DNA from: Antedon mediterranea
Taxonomy: Eukaryota > Echinodermata > Crinoidea > Comatulida > Antedonidae
Assembly (NCBI RefSeq): GCF_964355755.1
Contig: NC_092673.1
Coordinates: forward strand, 29,457,001 to 29,517,000
Reading direction: 5' to 3'
DNA: 60,000 bases
Part shown: in pieces, positions 30,101-45,100 of the stretch
How the letters are laid out: each line of letters begins with the position of its first letter
Numbering within the stretch: the stretch's first letter is position 1
Program-made: the position numbers and the translations under genes
Notes under the pieces: generated by a model
Database searches by the model: none
The model's input: only the letters and a program-made list of their open reading frames with translations
What the model was told of the DNA's origin: nothing

Positions 30101-33100
30101 AAATGGTATAGTAAATAGCAGCCATTTTGAATTTATGCTAATTGACCCCCTTCTTGAAGTCTGATTTTGGTGAACTTAAGATATCATGTTCATTTCAACA
30201 AGAAATTTTTAGAAAATTGTTTTCCTGCAGTTTCTACATTTTTTAGCATGGGATAATGCCATTTAAGCAGTTATAACATAATATTTGACGTCACAACTAC
30301 CTTATGACGTCATATTTACGTCATATGGTACTTTAAATATGCTAATTGGGAAGTTTATTGTCACATTTATATCTACTCGCAATGCACGTTGGTGGTCTAA
30401 AACCACCATTAAGGAGATATAGGGCTTCAAAACAATATAGTAATTAATAGCTGCCATTTTGAATTTATGCTAATTAACACACTTCCTGACATCCGATTTT
30501 GATAAACTTTGGAAATTATGTTCATTTCAACAAGGAGAATGTTAGGAAATTTGTTTTTCTGCAGTTTATAAATTGTTTGCATAGTATAATGTCATTTAAG
30601 CATTTATAACATAATTTATGATGTCACAACAAATATGCTAATTAGAATGGTTAATATCACATTTATATCTACTCGTAATGCACTTAGGTGGTCTAAATCC
30701 AACCGTTAAGGAGATATGGGGCTTTAAAATTGCAAATGGCGGCCATTTTGAATTTATGCTAATTAACCCACTTCCCCATGTCCGATTTTGTTAAACTTTG
30801 GATATGATGTTCATGTTCACCATATCAACCAAATAAAACAAAAAGAATTCTGCAATTTGTTCTAGGTTCAACCATATTTTTACTGGACTATATTCTTAAT
30901 AAACATTTTTAATGAACCCAAAAAATATGTAGTAAATGAGCGAACATAAAAAATATGCTCTTGTGTTTTTTAGATATCATTTCACCCAATATAACATGTC
31001 CGGATGACATCACTGTTGACACTGAAATGGGAATCAATTCTGCAATTGTAACATGGAATTCTGCAGTTACTACTGATAACTGTTGTGGAGATGACATTGA
31101 CATATCTTCTAATGTTACAAATGGCACTAGTTTTAATATAGGAGTTACAGTAGTAGAATACACAGCAGTGGACTGTAATGGGAATGAGGACCAGTGTATC
31201 TTCTACATTGAAGTTGAAGGTAAAACATAAACTTTACAATTATTCAGTAAGATAGTCCCTTTTATTTGTTAAAAAACATTAAAATTGGATGTTGATTTTC
31301 GTTTTTAGATAATGAAGCACCTGTCCTTATATGCCCTGAAAACCAGAACTTAACATTTGATTGGGACTGTTTGGCAAGTGCCTATTGGCTGCCACCAAAT
31401 GTCACAGACAACTCTGGAAATGTTTTTATGCCAGTTTGTGATTATACCAGTGGAGATATGTTTTCTGAAGAGGTGACAATTGTAACTTGTAATGCTACTG
31501 ATGATTATGACAACACTGGAAATTGTAACTTTACAATTACAATTTATGGTAAGTACTTTAAAATGAGCTGTTGTTTACATTAAGCTATGCTTCTATTAAG
31601 TGATGCTTACCTTTAGTTAGGTTTTTAGTATTAACATAACATTTTTTTGTCTTACAGATGAACTAGAGCCAAATATTACCTGTCCTGATGACTTTGAAAT
31701 ATGTACAGATCCAGGAATTGATTCAGTAAATGCCACTTGGTATTCAGCCAATGCAACTGACAACTGTTGTGATGTCAACATAACTTCCAACTATACCAGT
31801 GGAGATCCTCTTACATTTGGTGAATACACTGTAGGATATGCAGCTACTGATTGCAATGATAATACTGGTTATTGTCAATTTACAGTTGAAGTTACAGGTA
31901 AAATTATGCTGTTTGATATTTAGTATTAAATATAAAAACTTTAACTGTTGGAAATATGGTTTGATTATTAAATTGTATTAACTTTTAGATTGTGAGCCTC
32001 CAGTTCTTGTCTGTCCGCCAAGCCAGAATTTAACAGGTGATGAATATTGTACAACAAATGCCACATTTATGCTACCAAGTGTCACAGACAACTCTGGGGA
32101 TAATTTTACTGCATTTTGTGACTATGAGAGTGGGCAGACATTTTATGGTCACATGACTCTGGTAACCTGCAATGCTACCGACAACTATGATAACACTGGA
32201 AACTGTACCTTCACAATCAACATCTATGGTAAGATTACAGATTTTTTAAACTGTTTTTAAATTGATTTTTTAACCTAAAATATATTCAAATGGTCTAAAG
32301 ATTACTAGTAAAGAAAACCCAACAAGAGGTATGCATCAAGATGGTGTTTTTTTATTTCATAAAATGCAATTTAAGATTTTGTAACATGGGAAGTAAAAGC
32401 AACATGTTTCCATTATTTTATCTAACTGTAGATGATACACCTCCAGTAATGAGCTGTCCAAGTGATATAGACACATGTGCTGACACTAATTCAATAATGG
32501 CATCAGTTTATTGGGAACCAGTAAATGCTACCGACAATTGCTGTGAATATGTCAACATAACATCAAATTACACATCTGGAGATTCTTTTGAGATTGGTGA
32601 AAATGTAGTAACATATTATGGAACTGACTGCAGTGAAAACAATGCCTCTTGTTATTTCAATATTAACGTGTTAGGTGAGTAATATTAGTATGACATAAGC
32701 AGTAGCTTTTATTTTTTATTTTTTTTATATTCTGTTATTATTTATGATATTTACTTTTGTTTACTCGTCTGCATTTAGATTGTCAAGCTCCCAACTTGAC
32801 CTGTCCTGATGACCTTACGTTTGATGCTGATGAAACATGCTATGCTTATGCTAACTGGAGCGTGACAGCAGAAGATAATTATGATGGTGATGTTGATGTG
32901 ATCTGTGATCGTATTTATGATAACTATGCTTTTGGTAACTACACAGTAGTCTGTAATGCATCAGACATGGCTGGCAACATTGCAAACTGCTCTTTTGAAT
33001 TCTTTGTTGTTGGTAAGTAACCTTGTTACTTGTTTTTTTTTTTAGCTGTTTGACAACATCAGGCCGTCATTTACTGTTCAGTTGACATATATATTGCTTT

Positions 33101-33128
33101 TGCATGAAAGAGACCTACAACTTATGTG

Positions 33129-33168
<40 letters not shown>

Positions 33169-36100
33169 TTTACTCTACCTAAAAAGCAAAAAGATAATTT
33201 GTGTTTTCAAAAGCAATTCAACAGATATTAATCCTTGTTTGTTTACATAAATAAAAACAAATCATTATATTTGTCTTAGATTATGTTTCACCAAATATAA
33301 CATGTCCGGATGACTTCACTGTTGAAACTGAACCAGGATTTGGTTCTGCAATTGTGACCTGGGATTCTGCAGTTGCTACTGATAACTGTTGTGGAGATGA
33401 CATCGACATATCTTCTAATGTTACAAATGGCACTAGTTTTAATATAGGAGTTACATGGGTAGGATACACAGCAGTGGACTGTAATGGAAATGAGGACCAG
33501 TGTATCTTCTACATTGAAGTTGAAGGTAAGACATAAAGTATACAATGGTCTTTAGTGGTGCTTGGTGCTTGTAGGGTGTGTTGATTTTCAAACTTCTCAA
33601 GTAACCTTTCAGAATTGAATACCAAGTAGCTAAATCTTGAGTCCTTCCTTTTACCAAGTTTTTTTTTCTAATCAGACAAAGAACCACCAGTGTTGGATTG
33701 TCCATTTGATCAGACAGTACCTGGTGACCATAGCTGTTTTGCTACATTGTCATGGTCACCACCAAATGTAACAGACAACTCTGGAGAGGCCCCTACACCA
33801 GTTTGCGATTACCAAAGTGGGGAGACATTTACAGACATAACCACTAATGTTACCTGCAATGCTACTGATAGTTCTGGCAACACTGGATATTGTGTATTTT
33901 CTGTTATAATTATTGGTAAGAATTTTCCCTTTTTGTTTTAATATTAGATAAAATGTAATTAACTTCATATTGGTACATCACAATCTAATCCATGGTTAGA
34001 GATACACACAATTCTGTATTTAGATTAGATTATGCGACGAACACAATTTTTGCTTTGATAAAGTAACTACATGCTTCTGACTTCTGACTTCATTTCTTGT
34101 GTAGTACATACTGAGGGTCGCCATTTTTAAAGTCTGCATAGAACATTTGCAAATTTTTATCATATTATAATATGATATAAATACAATCAATAAAACAAAA
34201 ATAATTGTCATCTTTGCAAAACCTGAACGGATGACCATACCTTGGTTGTTACTATAGTAACATTGGCTGAAGTTGATTAGGCATTACATTGAGTGTAACG
34301 TCATATTTATTTGGAAAGTGGTTAAGAAGAAATACTGTAGTTTTATACCATTTCTGACTATCTACCCGATGATTGATACTAGGTCTATACTTCAAACATA
34401 ATATAATGATCTTTGTAAAACCTTTTCTTTAGTTTGATTATGCCATACTTTTTCCTATAATATGTTTTCTATACATTCCCAACAGATGAAACTGGTCCTA
34501 ATGTCACTTGTCCAGATAATATCGAGATGTGCACAGACTTACAATTAGATGAAAGTAGTGTCACTTGGTATTCAGCCAATGCAACTGACAACTGTTGTGA
34601 TAGTTCCAGTATCAACATAACTGCCAACTATACCAGTGGTGATTTATTTTCTCTTGGTGTATACACTGTAGGATATGCAGCTACTGATTGCAATGATAAT
34701 ACTGGTTATTGTCAATTTACAGTTGAAGTTAAAGGTAAATTCTCTTAAAACACATTGTTAACACTGTTTACTTTATTAAAGATGTATTATCCCTTGAAAC
34801 ACAAAAAATGAAGGTCAAAATATTCTAAATTTAAAGTGGCTATATCAAAGTAATATTAAAGTTATTCACTTTAAGTCGAAAATTCGAGCCAAAAACAACA
34901 AGTTTATGCAATCAACAGGTAAATTAATTTGATTACATTTCATCTGTAAAATCGTCGCGAGTGAAAGTAAACAAAGATTTCAAACCACGAGTATGCATTA
35001 TGCATGATGCTAATTAGGATTGTTTACAACTCGTCACGGTTGAGAAGGTGTTTTCACACAGATCGCGAGGAAGTTTTATGATTATGCATACAGAGTAGCC
35101 AAACAAGCGCGTTGCATTATGAGATATGTTTTGATCGAAAACTTTGTTTTTATATCATTTCAAACTCAATGTGTGAGGTAAAGGATATGAAAGCAGCACA
35201 TAAACTGAATTATTCTAAAATTTAATCATTTATTGTTTTAGATTGTGAGCCACCAGAGCTTTCATGTCCACCAAACCAAGACTTAGCAGGTGATCAAAAC
35301 TGTATGGCAACTGCCACCTGGATGCCACCAAATGTCACAGACAACTCTGGAGATGTTTTTATGCCAGTTTGTGATTATACCAGTGGAGATATGTTTTCTG
35401 AAGAGGTGACAATTGTAACTTGTAATGCTACTGATGATTATGACAACACTGGAAATTGTAACTTTACAATTACAATTTATGGTAAGGCCTGTTTCTCAAC
35501 TTAAACATTTGTAGAGGCTCACAGTTCTCTGATTGTTTTTATATTATGATTTTGAAATACATTCCACACACAGTATATCTTTTTTGAATTGTAGATGAAC
35601 TTGCACCAAATATTACCTGCCCAGATGACTTTGAAATATGTACAGATCAGGGAATGAATTCAGTAGCTGCCACTTGGTATTCAGCCAATGCAACCGATAA
35701 CTGTTGTGATAGTTCCAGTATCAACATAACAACCAACTATACCAGTGGAGGTCTCCTTTCACTTGGTGAATACACTGTAGGATATGCAGCTACTGATTGC
35801 AATGATAATACTGGTTATTGTCAATTTACATTTGAAGTTACAGGTAACTTGTGACTACTTTTATTAACATGAAAACATAATCTGTTGTTTTAAATAATAT
35901 TTTATGCTTAATAAATTCTATGACTTTCTTTTAGATTGTGAGCCTCCTGTTCTTGTGTGTCCACCAAGCCAAACTGTAACCGGTGATGATAACTGTATGG
36001 CAAATGTTACCTGGTCTGCACCTGATGTTACAGACAACTCGGGAGATATTTTTATATCAGAATGTGATTACCAAAATGGGTCAACATTTTCTGGTCACAT

Positions 36101-39100
36101 GACCCTTGTAACCTGCAATGCTACCGACAACTATGATAACACTGGAAATTGTACCTTCACAATCCACATCTATGGTAGGTTCACTTTTGTTCTGTTTTTA
36201 TACAGAGTATTATTGTTAAAAATGTCCATTAATTTATATTTATTATTAGTCAAACTGAGGTGCTCCAAACAATAGCCATAAAACCAGCACAGGCTCTCAT
36301 TTACCATAGTTCTGGTGGTAGAACAAGTCTTCTCAGATACTTTAATGACTTAACTGGAGGATCAGTGTTACTTCTAAGGAGTTGGGGCTTACCCTGCTGT
36401 TCTCACCCTAATACAGATGCACCTCTAGCCTGGAATCTACAAATTAGGATATCAGAAAATATAGATTAATAATTTAATTTCTGAACAATAAATGACTTTC
36501 GAATTAGAATTAATCCACTGAATTAAAAATATATTTTTGTTTATTGATGATTCCTTAGCATTTGGTGCCATATGCTGTAATTGATTCAAAATGTCATTAT
36601 TTTTTATTCATTTTGATCAGATGATGAAGGGCCAGAAGTCTATTGCCCAGCAAGTATCTGGACTTGTGCTGCTCTAACGCCTTCTACTAATGTAGAGTGG
36701 GATGCTATCAATGCCACTGATAACTGTTGTGATAATATTACCATGACGGCTTCAAGTTCATCTCCCACCGACTCTGATGTATTTTCCGATGGCAATTACG
36801 GGGTTTTTGATGAAATTGGAAATTATGTAATTTCATACACTGCAACTGATTGTAATGACAATAATGGCACTTGTAACTTTACTGTTGAAATTGCTGGTAA
36901 GCATAAAATAAATAAATTGTACAATGAAGAGAAAAACACACACGAGAGATTTCAAATTTCAGTTTTTTTTTACTTTTATAAATTTTTATTTCTAGAAGAA
37001 TAATTTCATTTTTTTTATTATCTGCATTTAGATTGCCAACCTCCAGTCTTGACCTGTCCTGATGACCCCACTTTTTACGTTGATGAAACATGCAATGCTT
37101 ATGCCAACTGGAGTGTGACAGCAGAAGATAATTATGATGGGGATGTTGATGTTATCTGTGATCATATTCATGGTGACTATGTTTTTGGTAACTACACAGT
37201 AGTCTGTAATGCAACAGACATGGCTGGCAACACTGGGAACTGCTCTTTTGAATTCTTTGTCATTGGTAAGTGCTATTGTCAATATGAGTGAAGCTTTTTT
37301 ATATTTTATTGTATTTTATAATAATAATGAAAAGAATGTGTCCTACATCTGCCTACAACTTTTATATTTCAATGCCATCTATCATAAGTGTGTTACAGTA
37401 TTGAGTTACTTAAATCTCGTAATGATTGTAATTTTGTTTTAATTTTTTGCCTTTAGATGATATGGCACCTGTCGTAACCTGTCCAGATAACATCACTGTT
37501 GGCACTGAAATGGGAATCAATTCTGCAATTGTAACATGGGATTCTGCAGTTGCTACTGATAACTGTTGTGGAGATGACATTGACATAACTCATGATTCTA
37601 CAAATGGCACTAGTTTTAATATAGGAGTTACAGTAGTAGAATACACAGCATTGGACTGTAATGGAAATGAGGACCAGTGTACCTTCTACATCGATGTTGA
37701 CGGTAAGATATTTATTTTTAAATTGATTAATTTTGTTTCTTTTTCATATATGTACTACAGTATAATTGTAAAACGCCCAAATAAAATCGAGTTCTTTCTT
37801 TCTTAGATACTGAACCACCTATACTTGAATGTCCACAAAGCCAAAACTTAACAGGTGCGGAGGATTGCACAGTGACAGCCACCTGGATGCCACCAAATGT
37901 CACAGACAACTCTGGAGGTATTTTTATGCCAGTTTGTGATTATACCAGTGGAGATATGTTTTCTGAAGAGTTGACAATTGTAACCTGTAATGCTACTGAT
38001 GATTACGACAACACTGGAATGTGCACATTTGCAATTACAATTTTTGGTAAGGTCATTTTAACACTAAATCATGACCTGCTTTTACAGGTTGCTTTCATGA
38101 AATTCAAAGTTAACAGCAAATACTGCTAATATTTTTCACTTGATGTGTCTTTAGATGAGCTGCCTCCTACGCTTGAATGTCCAGAAGACATGATGGTATG
38201 TACCGAGACAGGTGTTGATTCAATGTCTGTAACTTGGTACACAGCAAATGCAACTGACTGCTGTGACGATGTTACCATTGCTGCCAACCACACAAGTGGA
38301 AACATGTTTTCAGTTGGTGATACTACTGTGGGATATTCAGCAACAGATTGTAAAGGCAATACAGGATATTGTCAGTTTGTCATCACAGTGACAGGTGAAT
38401 GCTATGAACATTTCTTAATCGATTCCTTCATCTTTCAAACTATTGAATTGTTCATTTTGAATTACAGTCTTGGAACCATCCTAAGCGACCTAAAGACGAT
38501 TCTCCACTAGGCGAAATTGATCAAGCGAATCAACAGCGTCAGCTTACGCATAAGTAGAGAGGGTTTTGGGAGACAGAAACATAAATATGCATGCATATAA
38601 GCTGTCGCTTTTGATTCGCCTAGTGGAAAATACAGTATGTTTTATATAATAATAAAATAATAATAGTATGAATTTGTAACGCACCAATTCCAGCAGTAAG
38701 TGATCAAAGAGAGAGAGAGCTCAATCTGAAAGAAAAAGATGAGTATTCAAGTAACCTGTCCTGATAATGAAACAATAGAAAGAATAAAAAGAAATATTTG
38801 TTATTTTATTTTATAGATTGTGAACCACCTGTGGTAACTTGTCCTGAAAATCAAACACTAGACGGAGGTGCATCATGTATGGTGATGGTTATCTGGTCTG
38901 ATCCAACTGTCACTGACAACTATCAGGATGACTTAGTAGCAGTTTGTGATTATCCAGCTCCCAGTGTATTTTACGAAGAGAGTACAATTGTGACTTGCAA
39001 TGCTACAGATAGTTTTGACAACACTGGATATTGTTCTTTTACAATCTTTATTGAAGGTACCTGTTTCTTATTTTATATGTTGATTGTCTTCTTTTGTAAT

Positions 39101-42100
39101 GATTCTATATAAAAGATATCCCAATATGCGAACCCAAGACTGTAACCAGATTCAAGCAATCCCCCCCCCCCTTTTTTTTTTTAGTGCCTTTTAAAGCTAC
39201 AAGCTTGGAACCTTGTGTAGTGGGATATGGGATAGGTTTAGCTCATTACTTCCAGATCATTAATTTCCAAAACATTTGGAATCCAAATGTTAATCAACAT
39301 ATGTAAACAAATGTTTTTTAAGTAAATGCTAAAAGTCAACTCTCCCAATACCAGACTCTCTGATAGCTAGAAACTTTCATAAAACCAAATGGTTCCTTTG
39401 TTACCATTAAAATCCAATTCAGAATATCAGACTAGCCCTGATCGAAGGTGTCCAGTATTATAGTGGGAGATGATTGTATTTGCTTTGTCTTAATCTGCAT
39501 GATATAACGTAATCTCATTGGAAAAATATTGTTTTTATTTCTGTCTTAGATAATATGGCGCCTTATCTGGAATGTCCTGGTGATATTGAAGTTTGTAATA
39601 ATGGTACCAGTAGTATGGCATCAGTTACTTGGGAACCAGCAAATGTTACCGACAACTGCTGTGCGGATGTTGTTGCGTCATCAAACGTTACTTCAGGATA
39701 CTACTTCACAATCGGTAACACGCTTGTGCGGTACACAGCTAGTGACTGTGATGATAACACGGCTACTTGTGATTTTAATGTCCTGGTTAAAGGTTTGTAT
39801 AATTCATTGTGGTAACTATTTAATCCATCTTGTCTTAAGCTCTGTCTAAGTGTGATGTGCCCAAATATGGTAAGCTTGGTTCCCACTAGAACATAACGCA
39901 AGGACGTAAACGCAACGCAAGTGTGTTAACCAATGACAAGTGACAGTTCGAATAATCCATCTCTTGCGATTGGTCAATTGCGTTATATTCTTGTGTTGCG
40001 TCTCTAATAGGAACCAAGTATTAGTGGTATAACCAAATATGGTAGTGATATGACATTATCATATCCATATATGGGCACATCACATTCTTTTGTTACATAA
40101 AGTTTGATAGTGTAGACAGAGCTTTAGAATATGGTTCATGTTTTTAATTATATATATATATATATATATAAATTAATTTAAATAAATATAGAATATATCG
40201 TTATTATAATCCCATGCTTGAGACAACCCTTCTACCAACTCTTCGATATTCAGACTTTAGTAAATATATTCTTAATGCATTCTTAGTATAATCACACTCC
40301 TTACTTTTCAGCAAATTTTGTACCCAGGCCTATATGATACATAAATTCTGTACTATTGTTACTTACGGCATTTGTCAAATCAACATTCATTTGCTACATT
40401 AAAATTTTCTGTCATTTTTTTTCAGATTGTGAGCCTCCAGTCTTGACATGTCCTGATGACCTAATTTTTTATGCTGATGAAACATGCAATGCTTATGCTA
40501 ACTGGAGCGTGACAGCAGAAGATAATTATGATGGTGATGTTGAGGTAATCTTTGATCAAACTCATGGTGACTATGCTGTTGGTAACTACACAGTAGTCTG
40601 TATTACAACAGACATGGCTGGCAACACTGCAAACTGCTCTTTTGATTTCTTTGTCTTTGGTGAGTGCTATAATCAAAATAAGTGATTCTTTTATTTGTTG
40701 AATACTAACAATGAAAATTGCCCTACAGTACGCAGTTTATAGGTTGTCATGCCAGTTATAAAGATTATGATTTGTGTGTATTTCCTGTCTTTAGATGATA
40801 TTTCACCTATCATAACATGTCCGAATGATATCACTGTTGACACTGAAATGGGAATCAATTCTGCAATCGTGACCTGGGATTCTGCAGTTGCTACTGATAG
40901 CTGTTGTGGAGATGACATTGACATATTTTCTAATGTTACAAATGGCACTAGTTTTAATATAGGAGTTACATGGGTAGGATACACAGCAGTGGACTGTAAT
41001 GGAAATGAGAACCAGTGTATCTTCTACATTGATGTTGACGGTAAGACATACAGAATACAATATATGTATGAACTATATACTGTTTATTTTTGTGTATAAT
41101 CACAATTTATTGAGTAAGTCATTGTTTTTTTTTTTCATAAACACTTTAGTCTAATTGTAGAAACAAAGACAAACTATTTTTGTTTTCTTTCATAGATGGT
41201 GAACCACCTGTACTTGACTGTCCACAAAGTCAAAACTTAACAGGTGCAGAGGATTGCACAGTTACAGCCACCTGGATGCTACCAAATGTTACTGACAACT
41301 CTGGAGGTGAATATATGCCAGTTTGCGAATATACTAGTGGAGATATATTTTCTGATGATGTGATTGTAGTCTGTAATGCTACTGATGATTACGACAACAC
41401 TGGAATATGCACATTTGCAATTACAATTTATGGTAAGGATAACAACCTTAATCTTCTTATGGTTTAATCCTAATATATATATATATATACATACATATCT
41501 TTCACAACATTTTACATTTGTTGTTATTCTTATTATTTTTTTTAGTCTAATTTATTCAGAAATATAAATATTTACATTGGGATTGTACAGAGACAGGTAA
41601 TTGCCTGTAGTCTGTAGCCTGTAATATATAATCACAAAGAAAAAAAACCTGAAATAAGGATTAAACATTTTTTTTTTTAAATTATATATTTAGGCAAATT
41701 GCCAAGGATAACCATAGCCAATTCATTCACTATCCTTCTCAAAGGTGGTAATCCTATTCACAAGACAAACATACACAAGATGCTCTACATAAACAAAGAC
41801 TACAAGTCTTTGTATTGAAAACTTATTGAAAATAAGTACTGCTCTTTTAATATTATATGGATTTACTGATAATTTCCTATTGTGTATTCTTAGATGAGCT
41901 GCCTCCTATTCTTGAATGTCCAGAAGACATGATGGTATGTACCGAGACAGGTGTTGATTCAATGTCTGTAACTTGGTACACAGCAAATGCAACTGACTGC
42001 TGTGACGATGTTACCATTGCTGCCAACCACACAAGTGGAAACATGTTTTCAGTTGGTGATACTACTGTGGGATATTCAGCAACAGATTGTAAAGGCAATA

Positions 42101-45100
42101 CAGGATATTGTCAGTTTGTTATCACAGTCACAGGTAAATAATATGAACATTTCTTCCTAACTAAAAGCGATATGATGTTTTTATTTTGCATACTGCAATG
42201 ATATAGCTGAGGATATTGATTCAGTAAAATTGTTTCCATTTTATATTACAGTTTGTAACAGTCACATGTTGTTAATATGTCATTTCATAATAGAGCCTTC
42301 AAATTTCAAACCACTATTTTTATTCTTGAATTCAATTGTTTATTTCGAATTACAGTCTTGCAAAAGGTAACAATATCATGTGATCATATATTGTCCAATA
42401 AGATTTTATTTAATCTTGTATTACAAAAAATAAACTAATCACCAAATAATAAAGACCACCATTGTCCACACATTTGATTAATGACAAAAAAAGAGTTTTT
42501 AATCTTGAATTAATATTTTTATTTTATAGATTGTGAACCACCTGTGGTAACCTGTCCTGATAATCAAACATTAGAAGGAGATGCGTCATGTATGGTGATT
42601 CCCATGTGGTCTGATCCAACTGTCACTGACAACTATCAGGATGACTTAGTAGCAGTTTGTGATTATTCATCTGGAGATGTATTTGATCAAATGATCACAA
42701 TTGTGACTTGCAACGCTACAGATAGTTTTGACAACACTGGAAGTTGTTCTTTTACAATCTTCATTGAAGGTACCAGTTTCCTTTTAAATATTTTGGTTGT
42801 CTTTTCTTAAACAGTTTAAAAAAATGAAAATAGGACACAGAAAAATGTGTATGAAATGCTTTAGATAAAATAGTTTTAGCTCCAATTTCAAGCTGACACC
42901 TTTGTAATCATTCAATATTGAAAACACTTTAAACCAAGACTTAAAGAGAGCACACCCACCCAGTAATAATAATAATAACTTTATTGACAAACACTTTTGG
43001 ATCAGTGGCAACACACTCATTAGTGGTACAGTCAACTTAAACAACATACAATTGAACATTATAAACCAAACATGTATGTATGTACACTCAATGATACATA
43101 CATAGACATTAAATACAATAGTAAAACAAAACCAATGGAGTGGCTTTTCTTAAATTTTAACTTTTTAAACTTTTTTTTTTGCAACAATGCCAATTAGCTC
43201 ATTTTTAACTCAGATCTTTTTTCCCAGGCAACTTTAAGAAAATGAACCAGTGATAGATTAAATAGATTATCTTCTTCATCATTTAAGTTTTCCAAACAGT
43301 AATACAGTAATTTAGTAGTTAAATGGATGTAAAAGAGATACAACCACAATCCTTTAATGGTTCCCTCCCCCGAGAATTGCCTGCTTCTTCTTTTTAAATT
43401 TAAAATAAATATTTTTTCAGGTATATATATATATATTGCATTCACAAAGGTTTAAAAAATTGGGACTAGGAAAATATAAACTTAAAAAAGTATTTTGCAC
43501 CACAAATCTATGGCCCAGAGTGGCCGTGATTTAAATATGTTATGATATTCAATAGAAGGCTATGAGAAAATTTCTATGGAGATATTTGTATCAACATAAG
43601 TTTTGCACAATATAGAACTTAATATCATGTATTAAAGTGTTTTATTAAAGTGTTTAGTTAGTTGCATGAAAACTTGGCCAATATGATTGTGTAAAATAAC
43701 TTGCCTGAAATACTACATTACAACATACTGAATAACTGATCTCTTTGTTTTCCTAGATAACATGCCACCTGATTTACAATGTCCTGACGATATTGACGTT
43801 TGTACTGATTCCAATGTAACTACTGTATTATGGGAACCAGCAAATGCCACCGACAACTGCTGTACTGATCTCAGGACTACTTCATCAAATATTAGTTCAG
43901 GAGAACCTTTCTATGGATTGGGAAACAACGTTGTACGCTACTTTTTAACTGACTGCAATTTCAACTTAGCTATTTGTGATTTTAATGTATTTATTCAAGG
44001 TTGGCAAACTTTATTATTTTTACGTTTCAAATAAAATTAAATATAGGCTGACACCAACTTTATGATGTTTTTTTGACAAATTACATTCTTCATGTTATAA
44101 CTACATATATATTGTTTTACTTTTAGATTGTGAAGCTCCTGTCCTGACTTGCCCTGATGACTTTATGTCTGTCACTGATGACACTTGCTCCGATTCAGCA
44201 ACATGGGTGGTTACAGCAGTAGATAATTATGATGGTGATGTTGATGTGACCTGTGACCTTGCACCTGGTGCGTATGCCCTTGGTAACTACACAGTAGTCT
44301 GTAATGCAACAGACTCTTCAGGAAACATAGGAAACTGCTCATTTGATTTCTTCATCCTGGGTGAGTACTAAAACTATTGAGGCTATACATTTACTTACAG
44401 TAGGCCTAGACCTAGTAATACTATTGAGGCTATACATTTACTTAGTAGACCTAGTAAAACTATTGAGGCTTTTACTAGTACATTAACAGATTTATAGTTG
44501 TCAGATGACACATGTCTCCATTTTATTTTTATTCACAATATGGCTTTGGGTTAAATTATTACAATCTATTTTTGGTTTTTAGATGAAACTTCTCCGAATG
44601 TAACATGTCCGGATGACATCATGGTTTACACTGACATGGGAATCAATTCTGCAATTGTAACCTGGGATTCTGCAGTTGCTACTGATAACTGTTGTGGAGA
44701 TGACATTGACATATCTTCTAATGTTACAAATGGCACTAGTTTTAATATAGGAGTTACAGTAGTAGAATACACAGCAGTGGACTGTAATGGAAATGAGGAC
44801 CAGTGTACCTTCTACATTGATGTTGAAGGTAAGATTATTGGTTTGCATCCAACTTGGCATAAGAAGTATAAATGCGATGATCGCCGCTAGTTTTACCAGT
44901 CCTAATTAGCACACTTTTACACATTGTATTAAAGCTATACATATTTACAAAATTTGCAGATTTGTCAAATTTTGAAGTTTGAACATTCCTAGTTAGGTTG
45001 ACATTTATTATCAATTGTGCCATGTTAATTTTGTTTGAGGGGACCGCTCAGGATGTAAATCCCCTTTGGGGATCTAGGGAGCTATCTCTTGTACCATTAC

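Noticed and set aside
9273-44828. Several separate hyalin-like genes in tandem
   Set aside because: No start codon with signal peptide, no terminal exon with stop and no poly(A) context between cassettes; all joints keep phase 1.
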